From the NCBI GenBank assembly GCA_002900995.3, contig CM035308.1, positions 2,294,001 to 2,358,000 on the forward strand: a stretch of DNA of 64,000 bases, read 5' to 3'. Shown piece by piece: positions 54,997 through 64,000 of the stretch. A program made the translations under genes and the position numbers. The stretch's first letter is position 1, and every line of letters starts with the position of its first letter. Under the pieces are notes generated by a model. The model ran no database searches, was not told the origin of the DNA, and was given only the letters and a program-made list of their open reading frames with translations. This DNA comes from Ganoderma boninense (lineage: Eukaryota; Basidiomycota; Agaricomycetes; Polyporales; Polyporaceae).

Positions 54997-57900
54997 TCAT
55001 GAGTCGGCCTTCAAATCCGGTCGTGAAAGCCAGCCACCAAACTCCCAGCTGGCGGTAGGATGATAGACGTCCTTCTCGCGCTGTGACGGGTCGACGACAC
55101 CCCGGAGGATCGTTCTCAGACGCTTGAAGTCTATCGGTTTGAGGATCCAGCCGTCCATTCCCAAGGCGAAAAGCTCCTCGCGCTGCGTCTCGAACAGGGA
55201 GGCGGATACGGCGAAGATAGGCAAACGACCGTTGAGCTTTTGGGATGGACGGTCAACGAGATCCCTATCTTGCTCCACTGCTCGAATGCGTTTAGTGGCT
55301 TCGTATCCATTGAGCAGGGGCATCCTGTACGACAAGTTAGAAAGAAGGAAAATCCGACATTTTCAAATCACGCACTGGATGTCCATGAGGACGCAGTCGA
55401 AGTTGGGGTCATTCGTGACGGCCTCGAGGCCTTCCTGGCCATTCGTGGTATTCACAACTGAATGTCCGTCGAGGGACAGTCGCTTCGCCAATATCATGCG
55501 ATTGATGTCGTTGTCCTGTGGGAGCGTTACGGCCCAGTTTCCTCGACAAATCTTTAGCATGTTCGTACCTCTACAATCAGAATGCGCAACTTCGGGATTT
55601 GGGCCACATCGGATTGCCCTCGATGACTGCCCAGGCTACGCGTCTTTTGGAGGGAGATCTTCGCTGCAGGCGGGCGAATAGGAGAGTCCAGATCGAATTC
55701 ATCCATCTTGACTGGCTTCAGGGGATTCGCAGAGCCCTGGATCTCGACGCCTCGTTCGTTCTGAGGCCGTAGAGGAGAAGCGCAGTCAACCATTCGTGAC
55801 TGGCACGAGGAGCCGATATGGCTCAACGAGATAGCCTCAACAAGATTGTCGATCTCCGACCCTCTGCTGCTGTCCCGTGAAGGTGGAGACCGGACCGAAT
55901 GGGCTAAGGAGGATTGGGACGAATTGGGCGAAGGCGAAGACATCGTGAGGCCACCACCGCTCGACGTCTCGGTCGTGAGGGGGATTAGGAAGGAGAATCT
56001 ACTGCCTGACCCAAGTGTCGAGTCCACCCGCAATTGACCACCCAACTGCTCAACGATGCGAGCAACGACAGCGAGCCCAAGACCTGCACCCCATTGAATC
56101 AACATTGCACGCCTGTTGACCGATGAAAAGACGCGTACCAAGACCGGGCAAATGTGCGCGCTGTGGTGTGCTCTCCACCTGCTCGAATTCACGGAAGATG
56201 CTTTCCAGCTTCTCGCCTGGAATTCCACACCCAGAATCCGAGACCACGATTTCAATAGCAATGTCCCCCGAATTGCGCAAACCGGTGGGCTCGTCGAAGG
56301 TGCGAGCCACGACAATTATCTCTCCACGTGTCGTGTATTTCACTAACCCGAGGAGATGAGTACTATGAAGAGGATGGAAAAGGTTACGGCACTTACGAGC
56401 GTTGGCCGTCAAGTTTGCCACGACCGTCCTAATCTTCTTGCAATCGCCAACGACGTGTCTCGGGCAATGCTGGAGATTGATGTTGAACTTCAAACCACGC
56501 CTCCATGCTTCATTGCGGTAGAGGTGAGTTGCTTCGTCAATGGCTTGATGGAGGTCGAACGGCTCATTGAACGCAATCTCGTTGCCACTCTCTAGACGCG
56601 TAAGGTCCTAAGTGCGGAGATGCGTACTTAGTTGGCGTACATGTATCCGCGACGGAACACTTACAAGCAAGTCGTTGATCGTGAATAACAGACTTTTTGA
56701 CGCCGCATGCGAATGACTGAGATTTTCCCGAGTCTCACTGTCCAGTGGCCCGTTCAAAGCCAACTCGAGGTAACTAAATGCAGATCAGAAAAGACCGGTC
56801 ATCGAACGTCCATGAGACTCACTTGATGATATGGTTCAAGGGCGTGCGGACTACATGACACGGTCGGCGCATGATACACATAAAAGCAGACTGTATGACG
56901 CACCTTCATGACTCGCGTTTGACAGCAAGAGGTTCGTCAGCTTGGTCGTCTGCAACGCACTCTCCTTCTGCCTCCACACCTCAATGAACTTTCCGTACAC
57001 CAGCGCGAGCACACCGGCGGTTTCAAGATGCTCGTCCGACCACACTCGACAGCGACCAGCGACAGTTTCGGCCCAGGTCTTGAAGGACGCTCGGGGCTGC
57101 AACACGCTCCGTGGCTCCCCATCGCCCTTCTGAGGCCGACCAGCCCATTTGACCTGACGAGGCTGACCCTTGCGCAGGAATGCAATGAAATCACGTCCAC
57201 CAGCCGAGAGGGGGACATATAGGAGGCCAGCAATGACCTCCAGGCCAGTCGTGAGCTTGAGGTCTGGATAGTCGACGGTGACTGCCTGCGAGACTTGAAG
57301 CGTGCTGGAAAACGAGCACGGGTTGTCAAACGCTTCGCGTCTATGAAGGAATGGAAAACGCTCACTTGAACTGCTTGAGCCGCAAGTACTCCGCGACGAT
57401 CAAGATCTCTTGCCCGTGTTGGTTTGGACCCAAGATCTTCGCGCCCTCTCCAATGACGAGCACGCCGTAGTCGGCATCAAACAAACCAAGCAAATCGTCA
57501 GCGTTCGAGACAATGTATCCACTTGGGTGTTGGTCGCTGGGCATCGTATTGATCTACGTCCCACCGTCGTGGGTCAGACAAGCCCATCTACACAGTTGGC
57601 CGACTTTGGACGCACCAGCTTCCGAGTATGCAGCCGCTGTGCATAGCTCAGCCTCTCTATATTCCTGGAGATCGACTGGGAGAGCAGACGGAGCATCTGC
57701 CGGACGGGGAACGAGACGCGCATTCCGTGCGGACCGTACGAGTGACAGGCGACGAGGCCCCACAGAGTTCCAAAGGCGATGATCGACTAGATGCCGAACC
57801 GGCCGCAAACGTTCGGGGGAGAAGAACGACGAGGGTCATTTTGTTAGCATCGAAGAGTGCATAAAGATAGCAGTAGCTGCTCACCACCGACATGGATGCT

Positions 57901-60900
57901 CGAACGCCCATGTTCTCAAGGTCTATCAAGCAAAGTTGAATACCGATAGCGCTTCATGGGAAGGAAACTCGACAAACATTTCAAGTGAATCGGGCTCATC
58001 GCTCGCAGGTAGCAGTGCGTCATATCCTGATAAATCATGAGCCTTCCCTACAACTGTGATCGGCATCACCATAACTGGACATACAAGAGGCTTGTCGAGA
58101 TCCTCCTTGCTCCGCACAACTAACCGGGCCGTTGGCAGCTCCCGGTCGTAGAGCAGCCGGACCTTATCTGACAAGCCGCGTTCAAAGTGAAAAGGCAGGA
58201 GAATCCATTGCCAACGCAAATCAGCGTCCAAAGAACCGACTCGGCTGTACATAATGCAAGCGACTCACTCAACGTATACAGCTGGCGCGCCTGCACACAA
58301 GCATCAGCACCACGCTCAGACCAGCAATCAACCACATAGACTCACCTGCGCAGGGATATCCGCCGCGGGGAAGTGTAGCCCACGATACAGATCGTGCGTT
58401 TGGTTCCAGTCCGCCAGCTCTGCGACGACCTGCCCATTCCACGCCTCGTCGAACTGGTACACCAGCACTCGATGGAACTGCGTCAAGTCTTTCATCACGC
58501 CCACCGTTATCTTGAGGAACGTGTCCAGGTCCGGAGCCGCCCCAAGCTGCTCGTTAATCTGCGCCATGACCGCGAAGACATCCATCATCCCCACCGCGCC
58601 AGTCCCGCGTCGGCGGCGGAAGGTCCCACGCGCGGACGTCGACGTGCCCGCCGTGCTACTGCCGTTGTCGGTCCCGCGTCCCGAGTCGGGCGAGAGCATG
58701 CCCCCAATTGCTCCGGGCCGGCGTGTACGCCGGAGACGTTCGAGGGCCGGAAGCGGTTTCGAGCGGGACGTGGTACTTTCAAGCACGTCCTCCGCGGTTG
58801 GAAGCCAATCGTCGTCCCCATTCACATTGTGCGCCTGGCTTGTCGAAGATAACACCGGCGAAAGCGCCGACGTGAGCGAGCCAGTACCAGAGCTACCCGT
58901 AAGCAACGTGTCATGACCAGAGGCTGAGCCCTCCGGAGTGCCGATGGACGTGCTGGCATCGGAGCTCTGGGACACGAGCGTTCGACCCGAGCTGTTTGAC
59001 ATGGAGGCAGACACGGACTGGCTGGAAGGGGATGACACGCCTGATTGCAGCGAGCCGTCTTCAGAGACAGAGGGCGGAGGGTAGAGAGGGTTGAACGAAT
59101 CGCGCTCGAGCTCAAACTCGAGGATAACGATGTTCTGGTACGCGTTGTCGAGGCCGTTCTCTCCAGACGCAAGGTTCGCGGGAGCCGTCATCTGCGGGCG
59201 GTGCGCGGCACACCAGCACGACCATGTCCGGCGGCCCTGAGGATCGGCTCGGCCAAGGCTCAGCTCTTCGGGAAATGCGGACCCCGGTTCTCCATATCCG
59301 CTGAGCATGAAAACATGAAGGTTTTCGGCTTGTTCTTCGAAATTTACGGAGGTCTCAGAGAGGTATTGAATGTTGTCGAAAAGGACGTCTGCCTGCTGCT
59401 CAGGAAACGTCTGTGAAAAACATTCCAACCCAAATAGGTACGAGGGAGAAAGCCCAAGAAGCTCTGTTGAGTTCTGCGCCCCAGAGTAAGCCTGTGCGGT
59501 CATCAAACAAGTTGGGAAAGAAGAATGGTATCGTACCTCAGACACCTGACGAACAATTAGGTTTCCTGTCTCGTTGTCTTCTTCGACAGCGATGAGAATG
59601 CCAAAGCCTTGCACGGCCCCGGGCGTTCGAATGGGCTGGACAGAAATGAACTCGCTGCATTGAGGACATGGCCGGTACGACGTACCTCATCCTCGCACCG
59701 AGCTAGCTTCCCCTCCCTCCCCACAATGAGATGATGCCCGTTCTCGTCTTCGACGTGCTGATAGCGCAGCGTTATATGCTGTCCAGGGGCAGACACGCCG
59801 CTACTATTACTCTCCGATTGTGATGCAAGCGAGGAAGACGGCCGGTTTGAAGACGACCGTGAGGCATCTGCTGAGAGACCTGGGGAATCCACATCGCGTT
59901 CTGCGACCGGTGGCAAGAGGGACACCCTGGGAGACTGAGAGTTCCCTTGGGAGCGAGAGTGCGAACTGGGACTGTAGCGCGTGAGTGGAGAAGGACCACC
60001 AGACGATGATCGCGAGCCCGGCAGTTCATCCATTGTGTCGTCTCGTGGCCCAAGATGGACGATACCAGTCTGCGAGAACGGTACTAGTTTGCGGGAAGCG
60101 GGCACATCAGGCTCGTCAGACGAAAGGTGGGCAGATGAAGAGGAGATCTTGCCAGCATTCTGGCCAGCGTCCAGATTTGCAGTGATACGAGCGCCGTTTG
60201 GGAGAATGCGTTCAAGACGATCGTCATCGACTGCATCAAGCGCAGCCTGCGGGATTAGGGCGCTCCGCGAGGTAACGTCTGCGAATGCCTCAGCGACTAC
60301 GTCGGAAAGATGGGGAGGATGGCGGGGGTTGTAGCCATCGAGATCGTCACAGTGTCGATCGAATTGTGGGAGGGGGGCCAAGGAATTGTCTACAGAACCG
60401 AGGGAGTAAAGAATGTCTGCTCGGAGGGCTGAGCCAGATGGACGAGGAGCGGGAAGAGCAGTAGAGAATGTCCTTGGGGAAAAGGGGCTTTGATCTGGGG
60501 GAAAGTCACGAAAGTTTGGGGAGGCACGCTTGTATTTGCCATGGTGAGACGAAGAGGAGGGAGCACGTGCTTGTACGGTGCTAGTTGTTGGGTCATGAAG
60601 GTCGTCAAAGGGATCGTGTGTTACGAGACTGGAGGGGCTGGGAAGGTTGCTGGAGCTGGAGGCGCGATGGATGCCGTTGACGGATATTTTTCTAGAGGCA
60701 GCATGGCGACTGTCGTCGTCTAGCCGGACATTAGAAAGGAGGGACGGAGGAATGAGAACACGCACCGAGAGAAGACCTCCTGTGTTTGGCAGGTTGGATG
60801 CCTGTGAGAAGAGAACGGACGGGATAGACGTAGGAAGCTCTGGGCGAAGTGCTGGGAGGGTCCTGAGGGGGCGGGGAGGGCTCGTCAGACATGAACGGGA

Positions 60901-61140
60901 GGAGGTGGTGGTGGGGAGCAGACGGGGCACTCACCTGGGCTGAGGCTGGCGGGGGCGGATGAGGGTCCGAAATTCAGGATGGAGTGACAGCATCCGCCAC
61001 GCGCGTGCGCCGTCGCCGTCGTCCTCCCGACTCTCCACGTCTCGTTTCGGCAGTCCCCTGTCAATCTCAATGATCTCATCCTCCGCCCCGATCCCTCTCC
61101 CTCCCACTGCCACACGCGACACCAACCCACATGCAAACAT
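54997..61140 (-). CDS. Fungal phytochrome, hybrid histidine kinase, 18 exons
   Basis: Minus-strand exons: 61140-60935, 60862-59686, 59635-59537, 59473-58346, 58290-58269, 58167-58085, 58026-57978, 57922-57885, 57786-57616, 57553-57366, 57304-56904, 56850-56823, 56773-56665, 56607-56397, 56342-56139, 56083-55569, 55515-55376, 55324-54997; 1698 residues. A disordered N-terminal extension of about 450 residues precedes the PAS domain with [17 protein letters not shown]; Cys458 is the expected biliverdin attachment site. GAF follows ([16 protein letters not shown]), then PHY ([18 protein letters not shown]). The kinase has the H-box SNASHEVRTPLN (His1186), the N-box LTANALKYTTRGE, DSGCGIP and GLGLGLAVV. 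The C-terminal receiver has IVEDNDINR and phospho-acceptor Asp1588 in VLMDIQMPLLNG. It should sense red/far-red light (and temperature) and pass phosphate to an HPt such as Ypd1. An insert of about 190 residues (Ser-rich) lies between PAS and GAF. Confidence 0.9.
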
Positions 61141-62337
61141 GCGACCTTAAAGCCTTGACCCAGAGAAGATCGCCGTTCCCTATGACGCGTATGCTTAGTC
61201 AGAGGAAACAAGGGGAGAGAGCATATCAGACAAAATTGAAATGTGCACCCACTCCACCATCTTTATTCCAGGAGGCCATCCCATGGGTCATTCGGCCCAT
61301 CGGTGGAGCATCTGAAGGACTATCCAGAATGAGTGAAAATGGGGTCCATATGTATGCAGCGCGGAACTTACTTGCCTTGCAACTTGCCCGCACGATCCCA
61401 CTTGCAAGGACACTGGCACGAAAGCGCTAAGGCCACGCCACCTTCGTACGTACACGACGTCACCATCCGCCTGATGCGCTTCCTACCAACTTCCTCTCTG
61501 CGTGACTCGTGACACGCACGCATCAGTAACGCCTGCCTGCCCCGAGTCGCCGTCGGGGTCTCGGACGTGCAACGACTTCAAGCACTCGTGAGGCTCGCCA
61601 CGTTGTTCAATCTTTGGCCTGGAAGCGAACAAGTATTGCAGGCGCCATCCCGCAGTTCAATTCCAGCCTAGGTTCGTCCGAAGACGTTCAGCACCGTCCG
61701 AAACTTCCGAGTGGCCTTTGGGAAGGTGGCAAGCACACATGTTTGCCTATACGTACCCGGTACGTCAGTCATAATATGTCTCCGAAGAATGGGACACGAT
61801 TATCTAATATCCAACCTTCAAAGCTTCAGCCTCGAGTACACACCTCTGAAATTTTCAGCACGAAGTATTTATGGCTTTCCACCGAGTTTCACCTCCCGCT
61901 TCCCTTCAATTTCTCGCCTCGATAAGTATCGCCTTCCATGGTCATGTCTCGACGAGGAGGTGCGTTTAGAAAAGACGTCATGAGGGCCGTGGATGAGTGT
62001 GTTAGATTAACTTATGTTTAAGAGCAGTGTCTTAGCCGGTAGATCCTCACGACCCGTTCGGCCGAACACATCCGAGTCTTGAACCGCACACGCGAATTCT
62101 TCTCGCGCTGCAGACTCCGACAAGGCGTGCCGATGCTGTACCCGGCGCGGAAAGAAGCCAGGCAAAGGCGATTTTCACGGCGCATGCAGCCCATACAGTC
62201 CCCGGCCAATGATCATACGGTCCCCGATAACCGACCTTATATACACGATAGCCTCCATGAGTCCACGGCGACTCTCTGGCGTGTTCGACACTCCCCACCG
62301 TCACTGACTGGTTTCCTACCCTCACCCCTTGGGCTCC
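61141..62337. promoter_or_regulatory. Divergent intergenic region between phytochrome and MFS gene
   Basis: This 1.2-kb region holds the promoters of two divergent genes. No gene or recognised site was seen. Whether light affects both genes cannot be judged from the sequence. Confidence 0.4.
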
Positions 62338-63932
62338 ATGTCAAACGAAGCGCCGTCGTCCAGGGCCGAAGCCGTCGTGGCGCCCGCCGTGGACATAGAA
62401 CATGTCGAAGTGGCAGACGATCCTCGGCAATGGTCCAGAATGCGCAAGGTACGCATCACTCAAATCCCGCCGGGCTTTGCCATTGGCACGGGATCCCGCC
62501 AGCCCCGGTCTCTCAGCACTCCTTCGGTCAGAACGCTGACGTAGTGCCTTAGCTTACCGTCGTCGCGACGGTCTCTGCGGCTGCCGTTATTGCAGGATTC
62601 GGCGGCACCCTTTATAACCGTGAGCATGATGCCAACTACAGGTTCAGCGACACAGCATTGTGTGGCCCTGTGGGATTAACCGTTACATCCATGTCGCAGC
62701 GGCTTTGGCCCAGATCCAAGAGCAGCTTCATGCATCCAACGGTGCAATTGCTTGGAGCCTGTCCCTATTCATCCTCCTTCAAGGAGCTGTACCGCTTGTT
62801 TGGAGTGTGTTGAGTGAATTTTGGGGCAGGAAGGTGCGTCCAATGCGTGGCTAACATGCGAACTATAGTCTGTCACTGACTCCTCGACAGAAAGTCTACT
62901 TGTTATCGACGGCGCTCGCTGTGGTCGGGTGCATCGTCGCAGCATTGTCAAAGTCCATAGACGTTCTCATTGGGATGCGATGTATCCAAGCTCTTGGGTA
63001 TGTCTTGGGGATGTCCCTTCATCTGTGTACCTCCTGACAGCATGGAACCAGGTCGAGTGCTGTCATGGCTCTGGGGGCTGCTACTCTTGCTGACATTTAT
63101 GAGCCCCATGAACGCGGGACTATGATGGGAATCTACTACAGGTCTGTACACTCTCCAGTTGGCCAGACCTCAACGCTGAATGCTGAGTATGTATATTTAC
63201 CAGCGCACCTCTCCTCGGCCCCTCCCTCGGGCCCATCTTGGGCGGAGTGCTCACCCAAGCCTTCAACTGGCGTGCGACATTCTGGTTCATCGCAGCCTTC
63301 GTCGGCGCATGCTTCCTCCTCTTCATTCCCTTCAAGGACACCTACCGCCGCCAACGCAGCCTCACCTACCAAGCTGCCCTCAAGCGGCGCCGCGCCATCA
63401 TGTCGGCCAAGGGATCCGAAGCGTCCAGTATCACCCAGGTTGCAGCCATTTCGCGCGCAATCACCCCTGGGCCTGAGAAGGACCCGGCCCCCGGGCCATT
63501 CCTCCCAAGCGCGGACGCGGATGCCGAGAAAGATGCGATCGCGACGCTCGCGCGGGACAGGGATCTCGAGAAGCAGCAGCATCAGCCGGCCCGCACGCCG
63601 CTCGCAGGCACGGACGAGGACGAAGACGAGGTGAAGCTGACCCTCGCGGACGTGAATCCCGCCAAGCCGATTATGTACGTGCTCCGGCGGATGAACAATC
63701 TGACCATCCTCGTCGCCTCGGGTACGTAATGCGCTTCGCTTGGGTTATACAAATGAGCCCTCGGGCTCCGTCGGCCTACCGCGCTCGAACTAATCACTTT
63801 TGGATCCGCAACGTTTAGGGTTGATCTTCGGCCTCAGCTATTGTATCGCTTACACATGTTCGCGGACGCTCGCGGACGAGTACGGATACAATGCCTTGCA
63901 AATCGGACTTGTCTTGCTGTCGTTCGGCGTTG
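62338..63932 (+). CDS. Major facilitator superfamily drug:H+ antiporter-like transporter, N-terminal part
   Basis: Exons in the window: 62338-62448, 62553-62619, 62700-62833, 62891-62997, 63052-63141, 63204-63721, 63819-63932; about 380 residues before a donor (GTGAGT) at 63933. The gene continues past the right edge. After a hydrophilic N-terminus come membrane helices: LTVVATVSAAAVIAGFGGT, AWSLSLFILLQGAVPLVWS, the loop motif SEFWGRKKVYL, STALAVVGCIVAAL, RCIQALGSSAVMALGAATLA, then GPILGGVLTQAFNWRATFWF. A long charged cytosolic loop (about 60-110 residues after helix 6) precedes helix 7 (LIFGLSYCIAYTC). This is the DHA1 pattern (Qdr/Tpo-like multidrug or polyamine exporters). Substrate unknown. 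The start ATG 62338 begins MSNEAPSSRAEAV. Confidence 0.85.
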
Positions 63933-64000
63933 GTGAGTCGCGATAGAGATATTTTGAGTCCATACATTACAGTTTGCTCATCACCAACGACGGTGCTGTA

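Overview
The window is nuclear DNA of a filamentous basidiomycete, most likely an Agaricomycete. I lean towards the Rhizoctonia/Ceratobasidium side, but this is a style judgement. The evidence is: genes split by many short GT-AG introns (mostly 49-75 nt), a fungal phytochrome hybrid histidine kinase, a TALE homeobox gene, a Cdc11/Nud1-type septation scaffold, a Stealth phosphotransferase, and Ty3/gypsy, Helitron-type and Tc1-type repeats. No rRNA, tRNA, CRISPR or bacterial-style operon was found.

Layout. Positions 1-9.2 kb are a repeat nest. A decayed minus-strand Ty3/gypsy element runs off the left edge and its LTR interrupts a Helitron-type PIF1-like helicase remnant. A related solo LTR in the opposite orientation has a perfect 5-bp target duplication. 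More AT-rich LTR-like debris follows, then a GC-rich repeat-like block. 9.4-17.7 kb holds four compact genes: a Stealth protein (+), a hotdog thioesterase (-), a predicted mitochondrial protein (+) and a juxtaglobular epoxide hydrolase (+). 17.7-21.2 kb is gene-poor, with one probable pseudogene. 21.2-30 kb holds a serine/proline-rich protein of unknown function (-) divergent from a 12-exon Cdc11/Nud1-like leucine-rich-repeat scaffold (+). 30-39.8 kb has no gene I can defend. 39.8-42.1 kb is a TALE homeodomain gene with an apparent frameshift. 42.1-49.9 kb is gene-poor but contains a Tc1/mariner-type MITE. 49.9-64 kb holds a seven-exon alpha/beta hydrolase (-), a single-exon F-box-like protein (+), an 18-exon phytochrome (-) and the start of an MFS transporter (+) cut by the right edge.

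Most genes were rebuilt by joining exons at GT-AG (once GC-AG) sites. For every complete multi-exon model except the homeobox gene, the exon lengths sum to a multiple of three and every junction keeps phase; this is the main internal support. Neighbours are mostly divergent or convergent pairs, so shared promoters are possible. I see no biosynthetic cluster and no convincing undescribed system. The best leads are the 10-nt microexon in the Stealth gene, the MITE, the repeat nest and the two long gene-poor islands with coding-like debris.
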